Shown: one piece after another, positions 44,474-52,562 of the stretch
How the letters are laid out: every line of letters starts with the position of its first letter
How positions within the stretch are numbered: position 1 is the stretch's first letter
Assembly (NCBI RefSeq): GCF_010731815.2
Contig: NZ_AP022593.1
Span: forward strand, 5,456,001-5,520,000
Source: Mycolicibacterium arabiense
GTDB taxonomy: Bacteria > Actinomycetota > Actinomycetes > Mycobacteriales > Mycobacteriaceae
Length of the DNA: 64,000 nt
Direction of reading: 5' to 3'
The notes under the pieces: generated by a model
What the model was told of the DNA's origin: nothing
Databases searched by the model: none
What the model saw: only the letters and a program-made list of their open reading frames with translations
Program-made: the position numbers and the translations under genes

Positions 44474-45289
44474 GTGGACGTCCGTTTGACGGCCGAACAA
44501 CGCCAGCTACGCGATGCGGCTGCCAAGCTCGCCGACGATCTGGGGCCGGAGTCGGTTGCCGCCCTCGACGACGACGGCCGGGTCGCGCGGCTCGAGAAGA
44601 CCGTCGCGGCCACCGGTTGGCGGACGCTGCGGTCGGACGAGGCGAGCGGTGTCGAAGTAGCCATCGTGGCAGAGGAATTCGCCCGCGGACTCGTCGACGT
44701 GCCGTTCATCGGTCCGGTGCTGACCGACGACCTGGCGCGCAGGCTCGGTCGCGAACCGGCGGCATCGGCGCCCGCGCGCGACGCGGTGGACCTCACCCAC
44801 AGCCTCGCAGGCGTCGTCGAGTCGCCCGCCGAACTCAACGAGATGTCCGATGACGACGCCGCCCGCTGGTACGCGCTCGCGCTCGCCGCGACGACCGCCG
44901 ATCTGGTGGGATCGGCCCGCGGCACGTTGCTGTTGGCCACCGAGTACGCCAAGGTGCGTGAGCAGTACGGCGCGACCATCGGGTCGTATCAGGCCGTGCG
45001 CCACATGCTCGCCGAGGGGCTGGCTCTCATCGAGGGGTCCATCAGCGTGTTGCGCCATGCTGCCTGGGCCGTCGACGAACTGCCGCCGATCGAGGCGGTC
45101 GAAGCCGGCCGCATCGCGAAGATCTACTGTGCGCGTTCGGCTCTGACCGTGTGCGAGACGTCCATCCAGGTGCACGGCGGTATCGGCAACACCTGGGAAT
45201 GCCTGGCGCACGTGTATCTGCGCCGGGTGTTGACCGCCACGCAGACGTGGCCGGTCGAGTTGAAGGAGTTGACCGTTGGACTTTCGTGA
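44474..45289 (+). CDS. Acyl-CoA dehydrogenase, small (beta-type) subunit
   Basis: A 271-residue short acyl-CoA dehydrogenase. It retains the C-terminal elements YAKVREQYGATIGSYQAVRHMLAEG and SIQVHGGIGNTWECLAHVYLRR but lacks much of the N-terminal and middle domains. It overlaps the next fadE gene by 14 bp, and together they should form a heteromeric enzyme, the third such pair in this window. GTG at 44474 is preferred because the repeat supplies a ribosome binding site just upstream; a start 24 bp earlier is in frame. Confidence 0.87.
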   Translation: MDVRLTAEQRQLRDAAAKLADDLGPESVAALDDDGRVARLEKTVAATGWRTLRSDEASGVEVAIVAEEFARGLVDVPFIGPVLTDDLARRLGREPAASAPARDAVDLTHSLAGVVESPAELNEMSDDDAARWYALALAATTADLVGSARGTLLLATEYAKVREQYGATIGSYQAVRHMLAEGLALIEGSISVLRHAAWAVDELPPIEAVEAGRIAKIYCARSALTVCETSIQVHGGIGNTWECLAHVYLRRVLTATQTWPVELKELTVGLS

Positions 45290-46364
45290 CTCACCCGCAG
45301 AAGCCGAGTTCCGGGAGAACCTGCGCGCCTGGCTTGGCGAGCAGAAGGGCAAGTTCCCGACCTCGGGCGACGCGTACTGGGAGGCGCAGGGCGCGTGGCA
45401 CCAGGCGCTGTATGCCGCAGGGTTCTTCGGGACGACGTGGCCCACCGAGTACGGCGGCCGGGATCTGCCCGCCGTGTACGACGTGATCGTCGACGAGGAG
45501 ATCGCCAAGGCCGGCGCTCCTGCCCGACCGAGCCTGGGCTATCTGGTCGTGGGCCTGAGTCACCACGGCAGCGAGGAACTGCGGCAACGCTTCCTGCCCG
45601 GCATGATCAACGGCACCGAGCGGTGGTGCCAGGGTTTCAGCGAGCCCGGCGCGGGATCGGATCTCGCGTCGCTGACGACCACCGCGGTGCGCGACGGTGA
45701 CGAGTACGTCATCCACGGCCACAAGATCTGGACCAGTTACTCCGACGTCGCCGACTGGTGTCTGGTGCTGGCGCGCACCGACAAGGACGTCCCCAAGCAC
45801 AAGGGCATCTCGGCGTTCATCGTCCCGATGCACCAGGCGGGCATCGAGCAGCGGCCGTTGAAGATGATCAGCGGCGTGACCCGGGAGTTCGGACAGGTCG
45901 AGTTCGACGGGGCGCGGGTGTCGGTCGAGAACATGGTGGGCGCGCCCGGCGACGGGTGGAAGCTAGCGATGACGGTCGTCAGTCACGAGCGCGAGCCGTC
46001 GACGCTGGGATTCTCAGCCCGCTACGGAAAACTGGTGCGGCAGTTGGCTGGACGGGTCGACGGACCGCCACCCGACGAGTTGTCCTGGGCCTGGGTGCAG
46101 ACCGAGATGTTGCGCCTGCACGTGCGGCGGCGGCTGTCCGAGCAGCTCGACGGCATCACCCACGGCCCGGACGGATCGCTGGACAAGCTGCTCATGACGT
46201 GGGTCGAGCAGTCGGTGGGGCACGCGACGTTGGCCACCACCGGCACCCGCGACGAGGAACTGTTCGGCGCCTACCTGTACAGCCGTGCGCAGAGCGTCAT
46301 GGGTGGGACGTCGCAGATTCAGAAGAACATCATTGCGCAACGCATTCTCGGATTGGGGGCCTGA
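45276..46364 (+). CDS. Acyl-CoA dehydrogenase, large (alpha-type) subunit
   Basis: A 362-residue acyl-CoA dehydrogenase starting at TTG (45276), supported by GAAGGAG 8 nt upstream and by the conserved opening MDFRDSPAEAEFRENL. It has WPTEYGGRDLP, QGFSEPGAGSDLASLTTTAV, HGHKIWTSYSDVADWCLVLART and the C-terminal MGGTSQIQKNIIAQRILGLGA. With the small subunit it should oxidise an acyl-CoA to its enoyl-CoA, which the hydratase encoded one base after its stop could hydrate. Confidence 0.92.
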   Translation: MDFRDSPAEAEFRENLRAWLGEQKGKFPTSGDAYWEAQGAWHQALYAAGFFGTTWPTEYGGRDLPAVYDVIVDEEIAKAGAPARPSLGYLVVGLSHHGSEELRQRFLPGMINGTERWCQGFSEPGAGSDLASLTTTAVRDGDEYVIHGHKIWTSYSDVADWCLVLARTDKDVPKHKGISAFIVPMHQAGIEQRPLKMISGVTREFGQVEFDGARVSVENMVGAPGDGWKLAMTVVSHEREPSTLGFSARYGKLVRQLAGRVDGPPPDELSWAWVQTEMLRLHVRRRLSEQLDGITHGPDGSLDKLLMTWVEQSVGHATLATTGTRDEELFGAYLYSRAQSVMGGTSQIQKNIIAQRILGLGA

Positions 46365-46365
46365 C

Positions 46366-47130
46366 GTGTACGGCATGCCGGAGGAAATCGACGTCCGCGC
46401 TGAGGGCAGCCTGCGGATCATCACGCTTAATCGCCCGGATGCGTTGAACGCGGTCAACGACGCACTCCACGTTGGGCTGGCCAAGATCTGGGAGGCGCTC
46501 AACGAGGACGCCGACGCCCGCGTCGCGGTGATAACCGGTGCGGGGCGGGCGTTCTCGGCCGGGGGTGACTTCAACTACCTCGACGAGCTGCGCGGGAACG
46601 AGGCGCTGCGCCAGAAGACGATCAAGCACGGCCGCGATCTCGTCATCGGCATGGTGCGGTGTCGCATCCCGGTCGTCGCCGCGGTCAACGGGCCCGCGGT
46701 CGGCCTGGGATGCAGCCTCGCCGCACTGTCGGACGTCGTCTACATGTCGGAGACGGCGCACTTCGCGGACCCGCACGTGCAGATCGGTCTGGTCGCCGCC
46801 GACGGCGGTCCGCTGGTGTGGGGGTCGCAGATCAGCCTGCTGCACGCCAAGGAGTTCGCGTTGACGGGGGTGCGGATCAAGGCGCACCGGGCGGTCGAGC
46901 TGGGTCTGGCCAATCACGTGGTCGCCGACCCGGTGGCCGAGGCGATCGCATGCGCCAAGAAGCTCGCCGAGCTGCCACAGCAAGCCGTCGAGGCCACCAA
47001 GCGGCTGATGAACATCCAGCTCGAGCGTTCGGTGATGGCCTCGCTCGACTACGCCAACCTCGCCGAGTACGTGTCGTTCGGCACCGCCGACTTCAACCGC
47101 ATCGTCGACGGCCTGATCGCCAAGACCTAG
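46366..47130 (+). CDS. Enoyl-CoA hydratase/isomerase family protein
   Basis: A 254-residue crotonase-fold enzyme. ITLNRPDALNAVNDAL and the oxyanion-hole segments GAGRAFSAGGDFNYL and AVNGPAVGLGCSLAALSDVVY are intact; a Glu/Asp pair in the active-site region (EIGLVAADGG-like IGLVAADGGP) is altered from the canonical EITIGT..GAGGTQRL, so it may be an isomerase or a hydratase with another acid/base arrangement. GTG at 46366 follows the dehydrogenase stop by one base. It ends the ligase operon before a large inverted repeat. Confidence 0.88.
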   Translation: MYGMPEEIDVRAEGSLRIITLNRPDALNAVNDALHVGLAKIWEALNEDADARVAVITGAGRAFSAGGDFNYLDELRGNEALRQKTIKHGRDLVIGMVRCRIPVVAAVNGPAVGLGCSLAALSDVVYMSETAHFADPHVQIGLVAADGGPLVWGSQISLLHAKEFALTGVRIKAHRAVELGLANHVVADPVAEAIACAKKLAELPQQAVEATKRLMNIQLERSVMASLDYANLAEYVSFGTADFNRIVDGLIAKT

Positions 47131-47149
47131 CAAGGGGTTCCATCTTCCG

Positions 47150-47329
47150 GCGAGCGTGCGTGTCTGCGGGCGACACGCCGGGGTCCGACCCGTATTCGCG
47201 CACGCTCGCCGGTGGGTGGGCGTGCGGCGACAGCAGCCGGCTGTTTCGCGGCGGCGGATAACGACGGCCGCGACCGTGCGGAAACTCCCGATTCTCGACG
47301 GCGTGTCGTCCGCAGACACGCACGCTCGC
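47150..47329. repeat. Large nested inverted repeat in a convergent intergenic region
   Basis: The arms 47150-47179 and 47300-47329 are 30 nt long and inverted, with one mismatch that would be a G-U pair in RNA. A second partner for the first arm lies at 47196-47211 (15 of 16 complementary to 47148-47163). The block occupies most of the 217-bp gap between the hydratase and the opposing SDR, and can form alternative hairpins read from either strand. I interpret it as a bidirectional terminator or a REP-like element; no coding potential is evident. Confidence 0.75.
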
Positions 47330-47347
47330 GGGAAGAGAGAGGGGCAG

Positions 47348-48106
47348 TCAGGGGGTGAGTTCCTCGGAGCGCTGGACGGTTCCGGTGATGCCCGAGGCGT
47401 CTTGGGTGGCGAGCAGCACTGCGGCCCGGCCCATCGCCTCGGGCGGCTCGACCATCTCGGGCGGGATCTGCATGCCAGCGCCGCCGGCCTGCCAGCCCTC
47501 GGTCAGCACCACCCGCGACGGGCTCAGGCAGTTCACTGCGACGTTGTCGCCCCGCAGATCCGCGGCCAGTCCGAGGTAGAGACGCTCGGCGGCTGCCTTG
47601 GACACCCAGTAGGCGTTGGCGCCGGAGTCGGTCATGCCGACACCGGTGGTGGTGACCGCGATCAGCGACCCGCCGCCACGCGCCCGGACGTGGGGGATCA
47701 CTGCGCGCGTGACCAGGAAGACGCCGGTGAGGTTGACGTCCAGGCACAGCTGCCACCGCTTGAGCGGCGTGGTCTCGATCGGGCCGAGCCACAGCACGCC
47801 TGCGTTGGCGACCAGGATGTCGATGCCACCGAACTCCGCGACCGTCGCGTCGACGGCGTTCTGTACCGACGATTCGCTCGTGACGTCACAGGCGACCGGA
47901 AGTGCTTGTCCCCCCGCGTCATTGATCTGCGCGGCGACCGACCCGATGGTGCCTGGCAGCTTGCCGAGCACCTCGGAGCGGGCAGCGACGGCCACCGACG
48001 CGCCTGCCGCCGCCAGATGCCGAGCGACCGTCGCACCGATCCCACGGCTGGCGCCGGCGACGAATGCGACCCGGCCGCTCAGCGGATCCGGTGCGCCAGG
48101 CGTCAC
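47348..48106 (-). CDS. SDR family oxidoreductase
   Basis: A 252-residue SDR with VAGASRGIGATVARHLAAAGASVAVAARS, NAGVLWLGPIE and a catalytic YWVSKAAAE (near residue 160). It shows the KLPGTI..VAAQINDAGG segment also present in the HSDL2-like SDR at 37416, so both may act on similar acyl compounds. GTG at 48106 overlaps the preceding SDR stop by 4 bp. It is convergent with the hydratase operon across the inverted-repeat block. Confidence 0.85.
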   Translation of the reverse strand: MTPGAPDPLSGRVAFVAGASRGIGATVARHLAAAGASVAVAARSEVLGKLPGTIGSVAAQINDAGGQALPVACDVTSESSVQNAVDATVAEFGGIDILVANAGVLWLGPIETTPLKRWQLCLDVNLTGVFLVTRAVIPHVRARGGGSLIAVTTTGVGMTDSGANAYWVSKAAAERLYLGLAADLRGDNVAVNCLSPSRVVLTEGWQAGGAGMQIPPEMVEPPEAMGRAAVLLATQDASGITGTVQRSEELTP

Positions 48107-48867
48107 TTGGGCGGGAACCGCAGGGCTCCGTCGAGGCGGATGACCTCGCCGTTGAGGTAGTCGTTCTCGATGATGCTCTGCGCCAGCTGCGCGTACTCCG
48201 TCGAGCGGCCCATGCGCTTGGGGAACGGCACCTGCGGGCCCCAGTACTGTTCGAGCTGGTCGCCCGCCTTGCCGTACGCGGGCGTGTTGATGGTGCCGGG
48301 CGCGATGGTCACGACGCGAATGCCCAATGGCGACAGGTCACGGGCCGCAACCAGGGTCATCCCCAGCACGCCGCCCTTCGCCGCGGAATAGGGGAGTTGG
48401 CCGATCTGACCCTCGTAGCCGGCGATCGACGCGGTGTTGACGATCACGCCGCGGCCACCCTCCTCGAGGGGTTCGCTCTTCGCGATCGCGGCAGCGGAGA
48501 GTCGCATGACGTTGAACACCGCGGTCAGGTAGAACTCGATCGTCTTCTTGAAGCCTTCGAGGTCCAGCGGGGAGCCGTCCTTGCCAATCAGGCGGCCGCC
48601 GCTCGCGGGCCCACCGTGGGTGTCGACCGAAATCCGAAGCGGGCCAAGCGACTGCGCTTCGGCGACGGCGGCGTTGACCGACTCCTCCGACGTCGCGTCG
48701 GTGTGCACGTACCGCACCCCGAGTTCGGACTCGAGTTCCCTACCCTTGTCGTCGACGACGTCGGCTACGACGACCATGGCGCCGGCGGCGTGCAAGCGGC
48801 GCACCGTCGCCTCGCCCAGGCCGCCCGTTCCACCCACGACGATTGCCGAGCTACCTGCGATTTGCAT
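48103..48867 (-). CDS. SDR, 3-hydroxyacyl-CoA dehydrogenase type II-like
   Basis: A 254-residue SDR similar to HSD10/type II 3-hydroxyacyl-CoA dehydrogenase. [25 protein letters not shown] (cofactor), [24 protein letters not shown] (catalytic Tyr and Lys) and [16 protein letters not shown] are characteristic. It would oxidise a 3-hydroxyacyl-CoA, including 2-methyl-branched forms, the step after hydration. ATG at 48867 is preferred to a start 54 bp upstream because AGAAGGGG precedes it. The promoter region carries the exact 15-bp palindrome shared with the ligase/ferredoxin promoter. Confidence 0.87.
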   Translation of the reverse strand: MQIAGSSAIVVGGTGGLGEATVRRLHAAGAMVVVADVVDDKGRELESELGVRYVHTDATSEESVNAAVAEAQSLGPLRISVDTHGGPASGGRLIGKDGSPLDLEGFKKTIEFYLTAVFNVMRLSAAAIAKSEPLEEGGRGVIVNTASIAGYEGQIGQLPYSAAKGGVLGMTLVAARDLSPLGIRVVTIAPGTINTPAYGKAGDQLEQYWGPQVPFPKRMGRSTEYAQLAQSIIENDYLNGEVIRLDGALRFPPK

Positions 48868-48904
48868 GCGGTTCCCCTTCTTGCAACTGGCACTCTCAAA
48901 CTGA

Positions 48905-48919
48905 GAGAATACTATTCTC
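48905..48919. promoter_or_regulatory. 15-bp palindromic operator, copy 2 (GAGAATACTATTCTC)
   Basis: Identical to 42892-42906 and centred in the divergent SDR/MeaB promoter region (48868-49009). A related half-site (minus strand TTTGAGAGTGCCA, near 48880-48900) resembles the TGAGAATGCCA core of the 38-kb repeats. Confidence 0.8.
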
Positions 48920-49009
48920 ATACCCCGTCGAGGAGGAGTCCGTCAATGCCCGAGGCCGGTCGCTTCAGCGCGTCGCGCGTTCGCCGCGGCCGCTAGTCTG
49001 AGCCCCAGG

Positions 49010-49921
49010 ATGACCATCGACGACCTCGTCGCCCAGGCACGAAGCGGGTCGATGCGTGCCACTGGCAAGCTCCTCAGCATCGTCGAGAGTCCCCGTCGCG
49101 ACGAGCTTCTCGCGATGCTCGGGACGCGGACCGCACGCGTGATCGGCGTGACGGGTCCACCCGGTGCGGGCAAGTCGACCACCATCGCGGTCTTGGTCGC
49201 CGCCTACCGGAGCCGTGGCCAGCGCGTCGCCGTGCTCGCCGTCGACCCGTCCTCGCCCTACAGCGGGGGAGCGCTGCTGGGTGACCGGATCCGAATGGCG
49301 GCGCACATCAACGACGACGACGTCCTGATCCGCTCGGTCGCCACCCGTGGCCATCTCGGTGGGTTGGCCGCCGCGGTGCCCGCGGCGATCCGGGTGCTCG
49401 CCGAACTGTCCTATGACGTCGTTCTGCTGGAGACCGTCGGCGTCGGACAATCGGAGATCGAGATCTCCGCCGTCGCGGACCCGACCGTCGTCATCCTCAA
49501 TCCCGGTGCGGGGGACGCCGTTCAGGCAGCGAAGGCGGGGCTCCTCGAGGTCGCCGACATCGTCGCGATCAACAAGGCCGACCGCGATGGTGCCGATCAG
49601 ACGGTGCGCGATCTGCATGCCGAGACCGACGCCCCGATCCTGAAGATCATCGCCGCGCGCAACGAGGGCATCGGCGAACTCGTCGAGGCCATCGACGCCC
49701 ACCACCGCTCCGACAGCCCGCAGCGGCGCGCGGCCAGGGCTCGGGCGCAGATCCTGTCGCTGGCCCAGAGCGTGCTGCGCACGCACGACGGACTCGAAGC
49801 GCTGGCCGGCGCGGTGGCCGACGGACGTCTCGACGTCTACTCGGCGACGCGCGCACTGCTGGACGAGGCAGGCCTGAGGGTTGCGGCCGAGACTGCAGAA
49901 AGCGCACCCCACCAGCGCTGA
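49010..49921 (+). CDS. MeaB-type GTPase, acyl-CoA mutase chaperone
   Basis: A 303-residue G3E-family GTPase. Walker A GPPGAGKST is at residues 49-57, VDPSSPYSGGALLGDRIRM and the VETVGVGQSE-like LETVGVGQSEIEIS follow, and NKADRDG is the G4 motif. MeaB/ArgK proteins gate cobalamin loading and protect or repair B12-dependent mutases. In this context it almost certainly serves the two-subunit mutase at 38501-40529, 8 kb away and under the same operator family. ATG at 49010. Confidence 0.92.
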   Translation: MTIDDLVAQARSGSMRATGKLLSIVESPRRDELLAMLGTRTARVIGVTGPPGAGKSTTIAVLVAAYRSRGQRVAVLAVDPSSPYSGGALLGDRIRMAAHINDDDVLIRSVATRGHLGGLAAAVPAAIRVLAELSYDVVLLETVGVGQSEIEISAVADPTVVILNPGAGDAVQAAKAGLLEVADIVAINKADRDGADQTVRDLHAETDAPILKIIAARNEGIGELVEAIDAHHRSDSPQRRAARARAQILSLAQSVLRTHDGLEALAGAVADGRLDVYSATRALLDEAGLRVAAETAESAPHQR

Positions 49922-49928
49922 CATCGCT

Positions 49929-49937
49929 ATGAGAATG
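49929..49937. promoter_or_regulatory. ATGAGAATG operator-like site before the DUF35 gene
   Basis: The TGAGAAT core of the shared motif recurs 8 bp after the MeaB stop, followed by TTTTCTGCAAATG, which resembles the TTTTTYGCAAGTG part of the 23-bp repeats. It lies in the 100-bp gap before the DUF35/thiolase genes. Confidence 0.5.
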
Positions 49938-50021
49938 GGCTTTCCGTTTTCTGCAAATGATGTTGTACTGTTCGGTGGACCCACCATCGATCCGCCATGT
50001 CTCAGCCCGTGAGGAGCCGTC

Positions 50022-50435
50022 ATGCAAAAGGCGATAGACCCGACCATCTCGACGTGGCCGGATGAGAGCCCTCAGCTGGTCGGCAGCAAGTGCGGCGCAT
50101 GCACGGCGACGGTGTTCCCACGCCAATCGCACTGTCCGCGTTGCAGTGCCGCCGAGATGGGCGACGAACTCCTGCCGCGACGGGGCACCGTCGTGGCCTG
50201 GACGACCCAGGGCTTCCCGCCCGGTGCCCCGTACGCCGGTCCGACGGGCAAGGACTTCGTGCCCTTCGGCGTCGGTCTCGTACAACTCGGCGACGTCATC
50301 CGGGTCGAGGGCCGTCTGACCGAGAACGATCCCGCGAAGCTCCAATTCGGCATGGACGTCGAGCTGACGTTCATCCCGTTCGCCACCGACGCCGAGGGGA
50401 ACGAGATCGTCACGTTCGCCTTCCAGCCCGTTTAG
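50022..50435 (+). CDS. DUF35/OB-fold zinc-ribbon protein
   Basis: A 137-residue protein with a rubredoxin-like zinc ribbon (C24-x2-C27 and C38-x2-C41) and a C-terminal OB-fold (EVVAWTTQ-like TVVAWTTQGFPPGAP, residues 55-135). DUF35 proteins partner with thiolase-like enzymes, as ChsH2 does with Ltp2 in steroid side-chain breakdown, where the complex performs retro-aldol or thiolytic cleavage. Here the thiolase gene follows after 16 bp, which is the diagnostic pairing. ATG at 50022 with GAGGAGC-type sequence upstream. Confidence 0.9.
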   Translation: MQKAIDPTISTWPDESPQLVGSKCGACTATVFPRQSHCPRCSAAEMGDELLPRRGTVVAWTTQGFPPGAPYAGPTGKDFVPFGVGLVQLGDVIRVEGRLTENDPAKLQFGMDVELTFIPFATDAEGNEIVTFAFQPV

Positions 50436-50451
50436 AAGGGGTTCTTCGATC

Positions 50452-51597
50452 ATGACCAACGACGTAGCCATCATCGGCGTCGGCATTCACCCGTTCGGCC
50501 GGTTCGAGAAGTCGGCGGTCGAGATGGGTGCCGAGGCCATCCACAGTGCGCTGGGCGACGCGGGCCTGCAGTGGAAGGACATCGAGTTCGGCTTCGGCGG
50601 CAGCTACGAGGTCAGCAACCCGGATTCCGTGACGCGCCTGGTCGGGCTGACCGGAATTACCTTCACGAACGTGTTCAATGCCTGCGCGACGTCGGCGAGC
50701 GCCATTCAGCAGACGGCCGACACGATCCGGCTGGGCAAGTACGACATCGGCATCGCGATCGGTCTGGACAAGCATCCGCGTGGCGCCTTCACCGACGACC
50801 CGGCCAAGTTGGCCCTGCCGCAGTGGTACGCCGAGAACGGGCAGTTCGTCACGACCAAGTTCTTCGGCATGAAGGCCAGCAAGTACATCCACGACCACAA
50901 CATCAGCGAGGAGACGCTGGCGAAGGTGGCCGCGAAGAACTTCCGCAACGGCGCCCTGAACCCGAACGCGTTCCGCCGCAAGCCGATCTCCGAAGAGGAC
51001 ATCATGGCGTCGCCGGTGCTCAACTACCCGCTGCGGCAGTTCATGTTCTGCGCACCCGACGAAGGTGCGGCCGCCGTCATCATGTGCCGCGGCGATCTGG
51101 CTCATAAGTACACCGACAAGCCCGTGTTCGTGCGCGCCAGCGAGATCCGCACCCGCCGCTTCGGCGCCTACGAGGTGCACGCGACATCCGCACCACTGGA
51201 CGAGGATTCGTCGCCGACGGTGTACGCCGCGAAGGCCGCCTACGAGGCGGCAGGCATCGGCCCCGAGGACGTCGACGTCGCCCAATTGCAGGACACCGAC
51301 GCCGGCGCCGAGGTGATCCACATGGCCGAGACGGGCCTGTGCGCAGACGGAGACCAGGAGAAGCTGCTGGCCGACGGCGCCACCGAGATCGGCGGATCGA
51401 TGCCGATCAACACCGACGGCGGACTGATCGCCAACGGCGAGCCGATCGGCGCATCGGGGCTGCGGCAGATGCACGAGCTGGTCCGCCAGTTGCGCGGCGA
51501 AGCAGGCGAACGCCAGGTTCCCGGCACCCCGCGGGTCGGTCTGGCGCAGGTCTACGGCGCACCCGGAACCGCGTCGGCCACCATCCTCTCGCTGTAG
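50452..51597 (+). CDS. Thiolase-like protein (lipid-transfer/acetyl-CoA acetyltransferase family)
   Basis: A 381-residue thiolase-superfamily protein. The nucleophile-position C78 lies in FNACATSASAIQQ and a His-containing HATSAPLDE and NTDGGLIANGEPIGASG motif are present. The usual C-terminal second Cys motif (CGGGG) is replaced by VYGAPGTASA, as in the SCP-2/Ltp-type thiolases and aldolases that work with DUF35 partners. It probably cleaves a beta-keto or beta-hydroxy acyl-CoA, releasing acetyl-CoA, propionyl-CoA or a ketone. ATG at 50452. Confidence 0.9.
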   Translation: MTNDVAIIGVGIHPFGRFEKSAVEMGAEAIHSALGDAGLQWKDIEFGFGGSYEVSNPDSVTRLVGLTGITFTNVFNACATSASAIQQTADTIRLGKYDIGIAIGLDKHPRGAFTDDPAKLALPQWYAENGQFVTTKFFGMKASKYIHDHNISEETLAKVAAKNFRNGALNPNAFRRKPISEEDIMASPVLNYPLRQFMFCAPDEGAAAVIMCRGDLAHKYTDKPVFVRASEIRTRRFGAYEVHATSAPLDEDSSPTVYAAKAAYEAAGIGPEDVDVAQLQDTDAGAEVIHMAETGLCADGDQEKLLADGATEIGGSMPINTDGGLIANGEPIGASGLRQMHELVRQLRGEAGERQVPGTPRVGLAQVYGAPGTASATILSL

Positions 51598-51628
51598 CAC
51601 CGGCGGCGTGACCCACTGCGGTAACGCC

Positions 51629-51647
51629 ATTCTCGAAGGAATAGAGT
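51629..51647 (+). promoter_or_regulatory. Leaderless promoter of the second hydratase gene
   Basis: ATTCTC (51629-51634), a half-site of the island motif, precedes a TAGAGT -10 (51642-51647). Six bases later comes the ATG at 51654, so the mRNA is probably leaderless. Confidence 0.5.
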
Positions 51648-51653
51648 TCGGCC

Positions 51654-52550
51654 ATGGCTGACTACCGCTTCGTCACGTACGAGACCCTCGACGAGGGCAC
51701 CATCGCCCGGATCATGCTGAACCGCCCCGAGGCGCGAAACGCCCAACAGCGCGGTCTCCTGGTCGAATTGAACGAGGCGTTCCTCGAAGCGGAAGCCGAC
51801 GACAACGTGCGCGTGATCATCCTCGGCGGGCACGGACCCATGTTTTCCTCGGGTCACGACTTGGGTTCCAAGGTGATGATGGAGGAGTACCAGCCAGGGC
51901 CCAACCAGCACCCGAGCTTCACCGCGAACGGTGCGACACGTGAGGGTGCGGAGAAGCTGATGCTGCAGGAGTGGCACTACTTCTTCGAGAACACCCGTCG
52001 CTGGCGGAATCTCCGCAAGATCACGGTCGCCCAGGTGCACGGGGACGTCTACGCGGCCGCGCTGATGCTGATGTGGGCCTGCGACCTCATCGTCGCCGCC
52101 GACGACACCACGTTCGCCGACGTCGTCGGGACCCGGCTCGGCATGTGCGGTGTCGAGTACTTCGCCCACCCGTGGGAGTTCGGGGCCCGCAAGACCAAGG
52201 AACTGATGCTCACCGGTGATTCGCTGTCGGTGGACGAAGCCCACGCGCTCGGGATGGTCTCGAAGGTCTTCCCAGCCGACGAATTGGCCGATCGGACATT
52301 GGAATTCGCCCGACGCATCGCCAGGGTGCCGACCATGGCCGCCCTGCTCATCAAGGAGTCGGTGAATCAGACGCAGGACAACCAGGGGTTCTACAACTCG
52401 CTCAACGCCTGCTTCAGCATGCACCAGCTCAACCACAGCCACTGGGCGTGGACGCACGGCGGCGGCTTCCCGGTCGCCAACGAGACCGACGGGCTGCCGA
52501 ACTGGCGCGAGGCCCCGCCGATCAAGCCGTCGGTCAAGAACCAGCCGTGA
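51654..52550 (+). CDS. Enoyl-CoA hydratase/isomerase family protein (crotonase fold)
   Basis: A 298-residue crotonase-fold protein, longer than the usual 260. It has ARIMLNRPEARNAQQRGLLVELNEAF, the oxyanion-hole stretch GGHGPMFSSGHDLGS and VHGDVYAAALMLMWACDLIVA; the region around GMCGVEYFAHPWEFGARKTKEL replaces the usual catalytic Glu segment. This subgroup is common beside steroid-type catabolic genes in actinobacteria; it may hydrate or isomerise a ring-derived acyl-CoA. ATG at 51654 follows a leaderless-type promoter. It is convergent with the FAD-dependent gene 12 bp downstream. Confidence 0.88.
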   Translation: MADYRFVTYETLDEGTIARIMLNRPEARNAQQRGLLVELNEAFLEAEADDNVRVIILGGHGPMFSSGHDLGSKVMMEEYQPGPNQHPSFTANGATREGAEKLMLQEWHYFFENTRRWRNLRKITVAQVHGDVYAAALMLMWACDLIVAADDTTFADVVGTRLGMCGVEYFAHPWEFGARKTKELMLTGDSLSVDEAHALGMVSKVFPADELADRTLEFARRIARVPTMAALLIKESVNQTQDNQGFYNSLNACFSMHQLNHSHWAWTHGGGFPVANETDGLPNWREAPPIKPSVKNQP

Positions 52551-52562
52551 TGAGACGCGCGC

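Noticed and set aside
47131..47347. Insertion sequence or MITE at the inverted repeat
   Set aside because: No target-site duplication or transposase was seen; a terminator or REP-like element explains it equally well.
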